DNA of 64,000 nt from Rothia uropygialis (GTDB lineage: Bacteria; Actinomycetota; Actinomycetes; Actinomycetales; Micrococcaceae), in the NCBI RefSeq assembly GCF_004137765.1, contig NZ_NOIS01000001.1, forward strand, positions 434,001 through 498,000. Reading direction: 5' to 3'. The notes below the pieces were generated by a model. That model saw nothing but the letters and a program-made list of their open reading frames with translations. It was not told where the DNA came from and did not search any database. Shown here in pieces: positions 39,893 through 48,250 of this stretch. Every line of letters starts with the position of its first letter. Position 1 is the first letter of the stretch. The position numbers and the translations under genes are program-made.

Positions 39893-40369
39893 ATGCATGA
39901 ATGGATCGAAAGCCTGGACCTCGGGATTGCGATCCTTTTCTTTTGGGCTGTCGGCGTCGTCCGCACATCACTCGTATACGGGGTCGGCAGGGCTGCCGCG
40001 GCCGGAGGCCGGCGGGCGGGAAGATTAAGGGCAGCCTTCGAAACGCCTCTGTACAGGCATGCCGAAGCATTTGTTAACCGCTGGGGAGTCCTGGCCGTCC
40101 CAGCCTGTTTTCTGACGGTCGGGTTCCAGACCGCTGTCATCGGCGTCACGGGCTTCACGCGCATGCCTCTGCCTCGGTGGGTACCCGCGATGCTCGTTGG
40201 AACCCTCATTTGGGGGACCATCTACGGCACGGTGGGCATGGCAGTGGTGTGGGCCTGGCTCCAGCGGCCGTGGCTCGCGGGCCTCGCGATCCTCCTCGTG
40301 ATCGTGGCGATCGTCGCGATCAAGTACTGGCCGCGACGCGTCCGATCGAGCCGGACGTCGGAGCTATAG
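39893..40369 (+). CDS. Small membrane protein, DedA/VTT-like
   Basis: A 158-residue protein with about four membrane segments (LGIAILFFWAVGVVRTSLVY near the N-terminus, GVLAVPACFLTVGFQTAVIG, MLVGTLIWGTIYGTVGMAVV, LAGLAILLVIVAIVAI). The pattern RHAEAFVNRWGVLAVPACFL and TGFTRMPLPRWVPAMLVGTL resembles the VTT/DedA core (possible lipid transport), but it is short for DedA. ATG 39893 is chosen because the open frame before it does not look coding. The ribosome site is poor. Function uncertain. Confidence 0.6.
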   Translation: MHEWIESLDLGIAILFFWAVGVVRTSLVYGVGRAAAAGGRRAGRLRAAFETPLYRHAEAFVNRWGVLAVPACFLTVGFQTAVIGVTGFTRMPLPRWVPAMLVGTLIWGTIYGTVGMAVVWAWLQRPWLAGLAILLVIVAIVAIKYWPRRVRSSRTSEL

Positions 40370-40487
40370 ACCCCTGACTTCCTGTGGGCGCGCGTCGTCT
40401 CCGGACTGCACTGGCACCGTGAAGGCATGCTTCCGTTCGCCCAACGGACCGATGCGTGGCATCCTGCGAGCAGCAGGCTTTCGGAAA

Positions 40488-40531
40488 CGGCAAAACCCCG
40501 TTCCGTGAATTCACGGAACGGGGTTTTGCCG
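40488..40531 (-). terminator. 44-bp perfect palindrome, terminator downstream of tRNA-Ala
   Basis: Bases 40488-40531 are a perfect inverted repeat centred between 40509 and 40510 (gaattc at the centre) with aaaacccc / ggggtttt near the ends. On the minus strand it lies 11 bp after the tRNA 3' end, so it most likely ends the tRNA transcript. Being symmetrical, it could also stop transcription arriving on the plus strand from the membrane protein gene. Confidence 0.8.
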
Positions 40532-40542
40532 GTGTGTCGACG

Positions 40543-40615
40543 TGGAGCTAAGGGGAATCGAACCCCTGACCTTTTCATTGCGAACGAAACGCTCTACCAA
40601 CTGAGCTATAGCCCC
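40543..40615 (-). tRNA. tRNA-Ala, anticodon CGC
   Basis: A 73-base cloverleaf on the minus strand. The acceptor stem GGGGCTA / TAGCTCC includes the G3-U70 wobble pair that identifies alanine tRNA. The D arm has AGCTCAGTTGGTAGAGC, the anticodon stem-loop is TTTCG-TTCGCAA-TGAAA with anticodon CGC (reads GCG), the T arm has GGTTCGATTCC, and the discriminator base is A. The CCA end is not encoded. Confidence 0.97.
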
Positions 40616-40705
40616 GAGCAACCCCTCTACCGTACTCCCGAGCGCGCTCGTGCACAACTCGAAAACGGTCTTCGGAGGGATGAAAGGCGCTGATAAGTTA
40701 GCACC

Positions 40706-41608
40706 ATGAGCGACTCGCCCTTCGAGGATTCCCCCCAGCACGACGACGCCCCTCACACGCCCGCGCCTACGGCCCGGGAGGCGCCGGTCGGCCCGCCCAG
40801 TGAGGGACTGACGGTGGGGTTTGTGCCGGGGGTCATGCCGGGAAAATGGTTCGCCCGATGGGATGAGAGGTTCGGTCGATCGACGCCCCTTGAAAGACTT
40901 GCCCTGGGGGAAGGGGCCGGCTTGCGTGCACTCGTTTCGGGAAACGCCCATATGGTTCTGGTGCGTACCGAGACAGAGCCGGAATGTCTGGACAAAACCC
41001 GTTTTCATGCGGTTCACCTCTACGAAGAGAAGCCCGTGGTGGTGATGCCGGTCGACCATGTCCTGACCATTTTCGACGAAGTTCCGCTCGAGGAGCTCGC
41101 CGAGGAATTCATGCTGCAAGAACCCGAAGACATTCCGGAGTGGGCGGCGGTCAGCAACGAAAAGTGGAATACCAGCCCGCGAAAATTGCCGAGTATGCGC
41201 GACACGGGGGATGCGGTCGAACTGGTTGCTGCCGGCTTGGGTCTGTTGATCGTACCGATGTCCGTTGCGCGGCACCACCATCGCAAGGACCTGACGTACC
41301 GGATTGTCGAAGACATGCCGAGACGATCGGTTGCGCTCGCATGGCACAAGGACGTCGATGGCTCGCGCAGCGACGAAGACGAAAACGCCCTCCAGGAATT
41401 CGTAGGGATCACGAGGGGTCGTAAAGCCTCGAGCTCCCGCGGTGCATCGGAGACGAAGGCTGATCAACGAGTATCCGGGCGAGGCGCAGAAGGCCCGGCA
41501 CCGGTTCGAAAGAAACCGGGCCGGGCGTCATCGTCCGGAGGAGCTAGTTCTTCGAAGGCTCGCTCGGCGAAGAGTGCTCGCTCGAAGTCGCGGGGGAAGA
41601 AGAAGTAG
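40706..41608 (+). CDS. LysR substrate-binding-like protein without DNA-binding domain
   Basis: A 300-residue soluble protein. After a 33-residue Pro/Asp-rich start, residues 34 to about 235 have the fold pattern of a LysR effector domain (LTVGFVPGVMPGKWFARWDERF, VHLYEEKPVVVMPVDH, DAVELVAAGLGLLIVPMSVA). No helix-turn-helix is present upstream in any frame. The last 70 residues are Lys/Ser/Arg/Ala-rich and end SRGKKK. Standalone versions are known in actinobacteria; their role is not established. The 3' end overlaps the convergent MscS gene by 65 bp. Confidence 0.8.
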   Translation: MSDSPFEDSPQHDDAPHTPAPTAREAPVGPPSEGLTVGFVPGVMPGKWFARWDERFGRSTPLERLALGEGAGLRALVSGNAHMVLVRTETEPECLDKTRFHAVHLYEEKPVVVMPVDHVLTIFDEVPLEELAEEFMLQEPEDIPEWAAVSNEKWNTSPRKLPSMRDTGDAVELVAAGLGLLIVPMSVARHHHRKDLTYRIVEDMPRRSVALAWHKDVDGSRSDEDENALQEFVGITRGRKASSSRGASETKADQRVSGRGAEGPAPVRKKPGRASSSGGASSSKARSAKSARSKSRGKKK

Positions 41609-42569
41609 CTCCGTTTGACCGCGCCGAGACGATCGGGATGCTTTGCGTTCCGTGAATCACCGACTGATTCAGCAGCGGAATGTGCAGACCATTGTGGTCC
41701 AAAGCCTGTTTGACGTAGACGCGAAGGACGCGAGCGACGTCCCACTGCTGAAGAGGAGCCGTGCGAATCGCGATTCGCATGGTCAGGTACTCGCCGGTCA
41801 TCTCCTCAACACCCCATACTTCGGGTTTGCCGCGAATCGAGTGGCCGACTTCGGTCTCGTTCTTGACTCGCTCTGCGGCATCGAGCAGGAAACTGGTGAC
41901 GCGTTCGATATCGCAGTTGTAGGGGACGGGGACATCCACGATGGTGCGAGCCCAACCTTGGGATTGGTTGCCCACGCGGAGGATCTCACCGTTACGGACG
42001 TGCCACAGGGTGCCCTCGACGTCGCGCACCTGCGTCACGCGCAGCCCTACTGACTCGACGGTTCCGCTGGCCTCGCCCAAATCGACGACGTCCCCGATAC
42101 CGAGCTGGTCTTCGGCCACGATCGAGACGCCGGCCAAGTAGTCCTTGACGAGCGATTGGGCGCCGAAGGACAAGGCAACACCGGCGATTCCCGCACTTGC
42201 GATCACCGGAGCGATGTTGAATCCGAGTTCCGAAATGATCATCAGTACGGCGATCGTCCAGATGCCGATGGTCGCGACGGAACGCAAAACGGATCCCACG
42301 GTCTTGGCCCGTTGGGATTGTCTCTGACGGGCCGTGACGGCGTCCTCGACCCATTCCTGTGGGCCGTTGCTGTTCTTCTTGGCCACGACCCTGGCTTTCG
42401 TGCCCCGCGAAATACTGTCCGTGACCTTGTGAATCACGGTCCTTGCGACCAAGTTGATCAACACGGCGATCAAAAAGATCAGGACGATTCGCAGCGGGTG
42501 ATCGAGCCAGAAGTCCAGGCTTGAGACGTCCGTGAGGAGGTTGCCGGAATTCTCGGCTGTGAGTTTCAT
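41544..42569 (-). CDS. Mechanosensitive ion channel family protein (MscS)
   Basis: Pressure-release channel of the inner membrane, 341 residues. Three or so N-terminal membrane segments lead to the pore helix (FNIAPVIASAGIAGVALSFGAQSLVKDYLAG, here cited as IASAGIAGVALSFGAQSLVK), followed by the beta domain (LGIGDVVDLGEASGTVESVG) and the C-terminal vestibule domain. The tail is Ser/Pro-rich. I use ATG 42569; the frame is open 15 codons further. The channel fits with the osmolyte-binding lipoprotein 0.6 kb away in a general osmotic role, which is inference. Confidence 0.9.
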   Translation of the reverse strand: MKLTAENSGNLLTDVSSLDFWLDHPLRIVLIFLIAVLINLVARTVIHKVTDSISRGTKARVVAKKNSNGPQEWVEDAVTARQRQSQRAKTVGSVLRSVATIGIWTIAVLMIISELGFNIAPVIASAGIAGVALSFGAQSLVKDYLAGVSIVAEDQLGIGDVVDLGEASGTVESVGLRVTQVRDVEGTLWHVRNGEILRVGNQSQGWARTIVDVPVPYNCDIERVTSFLLDAAERVKNETEVGHSIRGKPEVWGVEEMTGEYLTMRIAIRTAPLQQWDVARVLRVYVKQALDHNGLHIPLLNQSVIHGTQSIPIVSARSNGATSSSPATSSEHSSPSEPSKN

Positions 42570-42665
42570 AAGTTCAATTTTAGGAGAGCACGTTGAGACA
42601 GCGCCAAATATCAACTCGGTACACGCTGAACGTGCACGTTCTCATGTGGAACTAAGATTGAATTC

Positions 42666-43097
42666 ATGGCTCTTGAGATGGACACACGACCCGCCGCTTA
42701 TGCGGTCATCATTGAACAAGGCAAAATTCTTTTGACCCACTGGACGGGGGAGCGGCACCCTGAAAGGGCCGGATGGACGCTTCCCGGCGGCGGTCTGGAA
42801 ATCGGAGAGACGGCCGAAGAGGCTGTTATCCGCGAGGCATACGAGGAAAGCGGGTACGACATCCAGCTTGACGGGATCCTCGGGGTGGACAGCAAGTATT
42901 ACGACGATGGCCGTGAGCGCCCCTTCCATAGTTTGCGCATCCTGTACCGTGCGATCATCACGGGCGGGAAGGCGGAAGTGACCGACGTCGGCGGATCGAC
43001 GGACGATGTCGCGTGGGTCCCGCTCGGGGATCTTCCCAAGATCCGAAAAGTATCCTTGGTCGAAGTTGCGGCCAAAAAGTACGGACTGGCCTATTGA
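42666..43097 (+). CDS. NUDIX hydrolase
   Basis: A 143-residue pyrophosphohydrolase. The NUDIX box is complete: GGGLEIGETAEEAVIREAYEESGY (cited in parts: GGGLEIGETAEEA, VIREAYEESGY), with the metal-binding REAYEE. N-terminal TRPAAYAVIIEQGKILL and the middle SKYYDDGRERPFHSLRILYR fit the general family. Substrate (nucleotide or sugar nucleotide) cannot be told. The lipoprotein gene follows 46 bp later. Confidence 0.88.
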   Translation: MALEMDTRPAAYAVIIEQGKILLTHWTGERHPERAGWTLPGGGLEIGETAEEAVIREAYEESGYDIQLDGILGVDSKYYDDGRERPFHSLRILYRAIITGGKAEVTDVGGSTDDVAWVPLGDLPKIRKVSLVEVAAKKYGLAY

Positions 43098-43143
43098 GGA
43101 CAGTGAGAGCCTGCCCCACCCCTAGTGCCACGAGGAGATTGCT

Positions 43144-44175
43144 GTGAAGCGTTGGATGCTGCCGGTCATTGCGTTGTTGACGTCCGTCGCCGTCGTGCTG
43201 AGTGGTTGCTCAGGTGCAGGTGAGGCTGACCCCGACCCATCGGCATCAGACTTCCGGACCATTCGCATCGGGAAAGGCATATCACACGAATCCGAAGTGG
43301 TTGCCTACCTCTATGCGGGGGTTCTGTCGCACGCCGGGTACAAGACTGAGGTGGTCGACTCTCCGGACAGCCGCACCGACTACGTGAACCAGATGGCCAG
43401 GGGAGACGAGAATTCTGTCGACGTCACCCCCGATTACTCGGGAAATCTACTGCTCGATCTAACCGACGGGGGCGCCAAGAATCCGCAGGCTACCGCCACT
43501 CCGACGGCCAGCGAGAGCGACGCGAACGACCCCCGCGCAAGCATGACACCGTCGACGACGCCCACCCCGAGTCCGGCCTTCAATATTCACGGAATGTCCA
43601 GCAGCGATATTTCCTCGACGTTGCCCAAGGTTCTGCCCGAAGGGGTGACAACGTTCAACACCGCCACTGCTGAGAACAAGGACGCTCTGGTGGTCAATCA
43701 GATCACTGCGGCCAAATACAAACTTTCCACGATCGATGATCTCGCGGCCCACTGCAAGGAACTGAAGTTCGGGGTGCCCAGTGGTTTCAAAGACAAGGCT
43801 TACGGCAGCAAAGGGCTCCAAAGCCTCTATGGGTGCGAGCCCGGTAGCTACCAAGAGGAAGATGACCAGGAGAAGCTCTCGGGTCAGCTGGCTGACGGAA
43901 GCGTCGGCGTCGCCGATCTGTTCACCGCCTCCGCAGCCGTCAAGGACAACGGCTATGTGGTTCTGGAAGATCCGAAGGCCAATTTCATCGCGCAACAAGT
44001 CGTTCCTGTGGCTCGTTCGAAGGAGCTGCCGTCCCCGGCGAAGAACGCGATCAACGACCTTTCCGGCAAATTGGGGACCGGTGACTTGGAATTCCTCAAC
44101 AGGCTCACGACGGGTGACCGCCCGATCTCAGCAAAGGATGCGGCCCGATTCTGGCTCAAGGAAAATGACTCCTGA
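43144..44175 (+). CDS. Glycine betaine/choline-type ABC substrate-binding lipoprotein (OpuAC-like)
   Basis: Exported lipoprotein, 343 residues. The signal peptide MKRWMLPVIALLTSVAVVLSG is followed by the lipobox Cys (LSGC, Cys22 approximately). FRTIRIGKGISHESEVVAYLY, GDENSVDVTPDYSGNLL and AHCKELKFGVPSGFKDKAYG fit the OpuAC/ProX osmoprotectant-binding fold. A Thr/Ser/Pro-rich insert (about residues 115-148, ATATPTASES ... STTPTPSP) interrupts the first lobe. No permease or ATPase gene is adjacent, so its transporter partner must be elsewhere or missing. Confidence 0.8.
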   Translation: MKRWMLPVIALLTSVAVVLSGCSGAGEADPDPSASDFRTIRIGKGISHESEVVAYLYAGVLSHAGYKTEVVDSPDSRTDYVNQMARGDENSVDVTPDYSGNLLLDLTDGGAKNPQATATPTASESDANDPRASMTPSTTPTPSPAFNIHGMSSSDISSTLPKVLPEGVTTFNTATAENKDALVVNQITAAKYKLSTIDDLAAHCKELKFGVPSGFKDKAYGSKGLQSLYGCEPGSYQEEDDQEKLSGQLADGSVGVADLFTASAAVKDNGYVVLEDPKANFIAQQVVPVARSKELPSPAKNAINDLSGKLGTGDLEFLNRLTTGDRPISAKDAARFWLKENDS

Positions 44176-44307
44176 GGACCTGTAATGCGGTGAAAACACG
44201 TTGCGGTTGTGGCGCCGGACGGTGGCCAGTGAGCTAATCTGAAACCTTCGCGAAGGCGATCGTGACATAAAACTGTTCACGCTCAGATGGAGGGTACGCT
44301 AAATCAC

Positions 44308-45528
44308 ATGGCACAATTCCGGCAGTCAACAAAGCTGAATAACGTCCTTTACGACATCCGAGGCCCGGTACTCGAGGAAGCCCAGAAAATGGAGGCGCAA
44401 GGACATCGCATCCTTCGCCTGAACATTGGCAACCCCGCACCATTCGGTTTCGAAGCGCCGGACGCGGTCATGATGGATATGATCCGTCACCTGCCTGAAG
44501 CCCAGGGGTATTCGGACTCACGAGGAATCTATTCGGCGAGAACTGCTGTCGTCCAGTACTACCAGACACGAGGGATCCGGAACCTTGACACCGACGACGT
44601 GTACATCGGCAATGGCGTCTCGGAAATGATCACTTTGTCCCTCCAAGCCTTGTGCAATCGAGGCGACGAAATCCTCGTCCCCACCCCGGATTATCCTCTG
44701 TGGACGGCGTCTGTGGCCCTCTCCGGTGGTACACCCGTCCATTACCAGTGCTCCGAAGAAGACGGCTGGAATCCGGATATCGAAGATATCGCGTCGAAGA
44801 TCACTCCTCACACCAAGGGCATCGTGATCATCAACCCCAATAACCCGACCGGGGCGGTGTATTCCAAGGAAACCCTTCAGCAGATCGTGGACCTCGCCAA
44901 GGAACACGACCTTATCCTCTTCTCCGACGAGATATACGAGAAGATCACCTACGACGACGCGGAAATGATCAACACCGCTACCCTGGCCGGCGAGGACGCC
45001 CTGTGCCTGACGTTCTCCGGTCTGTCCAAGGCTTATCGCGTGGCAGGGTACCGAGCCGGATGGTTGGCGATCACGGGACCGATGTGGAAAGCCAGCGACT
45101 ACGTGGAGGGAATCAAACTCCTCGCCAACATGCGTATGTGCGCGAATGTTCCTGCCCAACATGCGATTCAGACAGCCCTGGGTGGTTATCAATCGATCAA
45201 CGATTTGATCCTGCCCGGGGGCCGGTTGCGTGAACAGCGGGACATCGCGCACAGGAAGCTCAATAGCATCGACGGCGTGTCATGCCAGCAGGCGAAGGGC
45301 GCACTTTATTTGTTCCCGAAGCTTGACGCAGAGAAATTCGGGATCGTGGACGACGAGCGCTTCGCCCTGGATCTTCTGAAGGAACAGAAAATTCTGGTCA
45401 GCCACGGCACCGCCTTCAACTGGAAAGCACCGGATCACTTCCGTTTGGTCACCCTGCCGGACGTCCAGACACTAGACACAGCCTTGGACCGTATCGGGGA
45501 ATTCCTGAGCGGGTACCACCAGAACTGA
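44308..45528 (+). CDS. PLP-dependent aminotransferase, AlaA-like
   Basis: Class I/II aminotransferase, 406 residues, most like glutamate-pyruvate aminotransferase AlaA/AlaT. The N-terminal QSTKLNNVLYDIRGPVLEEA is the AlaA-type start; LRLNIGNPAPFGFEAPD, NPNNPTGAVYSKETL and SGLSKAYRVAGYRAGW (PLP-binding Lys) are visible. ATG 44308 follows ggaggg by about 11 bases; an in-frame ATG at 44287 lies before that site and is rejected. Probably supplies alanine, upstream in metabolism of alr. Confidence 0.92.
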   Translation: MAQFRQSTKLNNVLYDIRGPVLEEAQKMEAQGHRILRLNIGNPAPFGFEAPDAVMMDMIRHLPEAQGYSDSRGIYSARTAVVQYYQTRGIRNLDTDDVYIGNGVSEMITLSLQALCNRGDEILVPTPDYPLWTASVALSGGTPVHYQCSEEDGWNPDIEDIASKITPHTKGIVIINPNNPTGAVYSKETLQQIVDLAKEHDLILFSDEIYEKITYDDAEMINTATLAGEDALCLTFSGLSKAYRVAGYRAGWLAITGPMWKASDYVEGIKLLANMRMCANVPAQHAIQTALGGYQSINDLILPGGRLREQRDIAHRKLNSIDGVSCQQAKGALYLFPKLDAEKFGIVDDERFALDLLKEQKILVSHGTAFNWKAPDHFRLVTLPDVQTLDTALDRIGEFLSGYHQN

Positions 45529-45550
45529 CGTGAGTCTTGGTCCTGGAGGA

Positions 45551-45587
45551 CTTCCGGCATTTGCACCGTGGCCTCCATGCCAGGAAG
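45551..45587 (+). terminator. Hairpin between convergent aminotransferase and xseB genes
   Basis: cttccggcat (45551-45560) pairs with atgccaggaag (45577-45587) with one bulge, in the 61-bp gap between convergent stops. It may serve both strands. Confidence 0.4.
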
Positions 45588-45589
45588 CG

Positions 45590-45829
45590 TTATTGGGGAG
45601 GCTCCTGATCCGATTGGGCGCGGCGTTCTTTCGCCGCGTCCAACCTCTTCTTCGCACCGTCCAACCATTCTTCACACCGTTGCGCGAGTGCTTCCCCGCG
45701 CTCCCACAAGGAGAGGGATTCTTCGAGGCTTGAGGCGCCGGACTCGAGCTTGGATACGATCCCCATCAATTCTTCTCGAGCTTGTTCGTAGCTGAGCTCT
45801 TCAACGGGGGCGTAGTCTTCTTGTGGCAT
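45590..45829 (-). CDS. xseB: Exodeoxyribonuclease VII small subunit
   Basis: A 79-residue helical protein; [40 protein letters not shown] and LDAAKERRA are the signature of XseB. It forms exonuclease VII, which degrades single-stranded DNA, with XseA encoded 52 bp upstream on the same strand. The open frame extends to 46006 into xseA, but the conserved start is the Met at 45829. Confidence 0.92.
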   Translation of the reverse strand: MPQEDYAPVEELSYEQAREELMGIVSKLESGASSLEESLSLWERGEALAQRCEEWLDGAKKRLDAAKERRAQSDQEPPQ

Positions 45830-45881
45830 GGGGCTCCTTTGCGAGATTCCGGTCTGTTCGCATTCTTCAATGGTCGGGTTG

Positions 45882-47219
45882 TTATGTCCTGCTTCGGCCC
45901 GGCTGGTCCCTGGGATCGTCGTCGCGGACCTTGTCCACGGTGGCTTCAAATCCTCCCGCAGCGACACGAACCTCCACGGGGATTCCGGGCTCCAGGGTTC
46001 GGGCATCTTGTACGACGGACCCGTCTCGGCTCTGAACGACGGCGTATCCTCTGTCCAGCGTTTTCTGAGGGGAAAGGGACCTTACCCGGGACCGCAGATG
46101 AGCGACGGATTCTTGGTGGCGGTCCAACGAGACTGTGACGGCGCGCAATACACGCGCCCTTGCCGCATCGGTCTCTTCTTCTCGAGCCATGAGCATGGTT
46201 TCGGGGTGTGCTAGGACCGGCCGGGATCTGTACTGGGCCAAACCGTTGGACTCACGATCGATGTAGAGCCTGACCACACGCTCGGTCGTGGCTCGCGCCT
46301 GACCGATGCGCAATCGTTCTTCCTCGACATCCGGTACGACGGTTTTGCCTGCGTCCGTGGGAGTCGACGCACGCCAGTCAGCAACGTAATCGAGAAGTGG
46401 CTGATCGGCCTCGTGTCCAATCGCCGAGACCACCGGTGTGTTCGCCTGCGCTACGGCGCGAATCATCGCTTCTTCGCTGAAAGGCAGCAGATCTTCCAAA
46501 GCGCCTCCGCCTCGGGCGATCACGATCACGTCCACGGATGCGTCTTCGTCGAGTTCGCCGAGTGCCGCCGTGACCTGGGACAGCGAGTTGACACCCTGAA
46601 CAGCGACTTCTCTGACTTCGAATTGGGCGCCGGGCCACCGCAACCGAGCGTTGCGGATGACGTCTTTCTCGGCATCCGAATCACGGCCTGTGATCAGCCC
46701 AATCTTCTGTGGAAGCACCGGCAAGGGTTTCTTCAGCGCCGCATCGAACAGGCCCTCTGCTTGGAGTTTCCGGCGGAGGCGTTCGATACGCTCGAGCATG
46801 TCTCCGAGGCCGACCTGCCGTATTCCGCTGCCCAGCATGGAGAGCCGGCCGGTTTTCTTCCAGAAATCCGGTTTGAGGCGGACAACGACCCGCATACCGT
46901 GTTCCAAGTCGCCCTCAATCCGGGCGGTCTCCTTGGGGAACAGGCTCACGGGTACGGAGATTTCTTCTTCAAGGTCTCGCAGGGTCAAGTAGGTGACGCG
47001 CGCGCGCTTCTTGAGCTCGATGATCTGTCCCTCGACCCAAATGGGATCGCACCGGGCGATGTATTGGTTCATCTTGGCAGAGAGCAAGTGCAATGGCCAC
47101 GGGTTCTCCGGGGTTGTGTCTCGCGCGAGGTTCGGCAGGGGCGGCCTCTGCGTTTGCTCGGCTGCGCCCGACCCTGCTTCGGTGAGATCTGGCTGATCTG
47201 AGGATGGCGAGTTGCTCAT
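45882..47219 (-). CDS. xseA: Exodeoxyribonuclease VII large subunit
   Basis: Catalytic subunit of exonuclease VII, 445 residues. N-terminal OB-fold ([36 protein letters not shown]), then the nuclease core with [37 protein letters not shown] and [17 protein letters not shown], then a coiled-coil and the C-terminal [14 protein letters not shown]. About 40 Pro/Ser-rich residues precede the OB-fold. Heads the xseA-xseB operon. Confidence 0.95.
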   Translation of the reverse strand: MSNSPSSDQPDLTEAGSGAAEQTQRPPLPNLARDTTPENPWPLHLLSAKMNQYIARCDPIWVEGQIIELKKRARVTYLTLRDLEEEISVPVSLFPKETARIEGDLEHGMRVVVRLKPDFWKKTGRLSMLGSGIRQVGLGDMLERIERLRRKLQAEGLFDAALKKPLPVLPQKIGLITGRDSDAEKDVIRNARLRWPGAQFEVREVAVQGVNSLSQVTAALGELDEDASVDVIVIARGGGALEDLLPFSEEAMIRAVAQANTPVVSAIGHEADQPLLDYVADWRASTPTDAGKTVVPDVEEERLRIGQARATTERVVRLYIDRESNGLAQYRSRPVLAHPETMLMAREEETDAARARVLRAVTVSLDRHQESVAHLRSRVRSLSPQKTLDRGYAVVQSRDGSVVQDARTLEPGIPVEVRVAAGGFEATVDKVRDDDPRDQPGRSRT

Positions 47220-47317
47220 GGTTAATGACTACCAGGCCTGACCGACAGAATAAGGATCCCGGCCGCATTGTGGACGAAGATACAGCGTGAATTGTGCCGA
47301 GCGATTACGGTTGCCTT

Positions 47318-48250
47318 ATGTCCAGCTCCCCGTCACAAACGCTCCGTTGGGTATTCGCGTCCATAGCTGCCCTACTTTCCGTGTGCCTGGCTGCCCTGAC
47401 CCTGCTTCTGATTTGGTTCCAATTTACGGTGAGCGATGAAGCCCACTTCGTGTCGAGCGCCAACAGCGTGGTTCAGGATGAGCAGTTCCGTTCGCAGCTT
47501 GCGGACGACGTTACACAAGACATCATGGGTTCCGACAAAGTGAACCAATATTTGGGGGACGGGTCCGGGAGCGGGACTTTTGCAGGAATTCAGAGTTGGG
47601 CCAAGGATCGCGCGTCGAACCTGGTACAGTCCACGGTCGCCGGCGCCGTCGACTCGAAAGACTTCCGGGAAACGTGGAAGGAGATGGCCTCCTCAACCTA
47701 TTCCGCCAACTTCGACGATCCCTCGTCATCGGCGTTGGTGGTGGATACAGGGCCGCTATACCAGGCTTTCAACGATCGGGTGCAGAGCACTGTCCACCTG
47801 GACTTGGGCCTTGACGAGGGTTCACACCGCGTCGAATTGGAAGGCGCTCCCCAGGATGGGAGCGACGCGCCTATGGCGAAGTTCCTGCACCGTGCGCAGT
47901 CTCTGTCCGCCGTTTCTCCCGCCCTGGGCGCGGCGGCCCTGGTCGTGGCACTTCTCGCGGCTCTTCTGGCGCCCCGATCCAAAACACTTTTTCTGGCCCT
48001 GGCCTCGGCCGGCACTGGCCTGGTCACGTGGTTGGCGATGACGGTTCTGTCGGCCCGGTTCACCACTCAGATGGACGCTGTTCAGGGCACCGAGGGGCTC
48101 ATCGCTCAGCATTTCGGGGAAGCGATCACAGCCAACGTGCAGACCTGGGCGCTGACCAGCTTGGGCGTGGGGCTGGGCATTGCTCTCGTACTTGTCATCG
48201 GTCACACTCTGACGTCCTCGCGACAAGGCAATACGTCGCATACGTTCTAG
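47318..48250 (+). CDS. Uncharacterised membrane protein
   Basis: A 310-residue protein (an in-frame GTG at 47294 would add 8 residues). One N-terminal membrane segment (VFASIAALLSVCLAALTLLL), about 160 extracellular residues rich in Ser, Asp and Gln, then three membrane segments near the C-terminus (ALGAAALVVALLAALLAP, LFLALASAGTGLVTWLAM, ALTSLGVGLGIALVLVIGHT). I recognise no family or motif. Its stop overlaps the convergent rmuC by 4 bp. Confidence 0.72.
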   Translation: MSSSPSQTLRWVFASIAALLSVCLAALTLLLIWFQFTVSDEAHFVSSANSVVQDEQFRSQLADDVTQDIMGSDKVNQYLGDGSGSGTFAGIQSWAKDRASNLVQSTVAGAVDSKDFRETWKEMASSTYSANFDDPSSSALVVDTGPLYQAFNDRVQSTVHLDLGLDEGSHRVELEGAPQDGSDAPMAKFLHRAQSLSAVSPALGAAALVVALLAALLAPRSKTLFLALASAGTGLVTWLAMTVLSARFTTQMDAVQGTEGLIAQHFGEAITANVQTWALTSLGVGLGIALVLVIGHTLTSSRQGNTSHTF

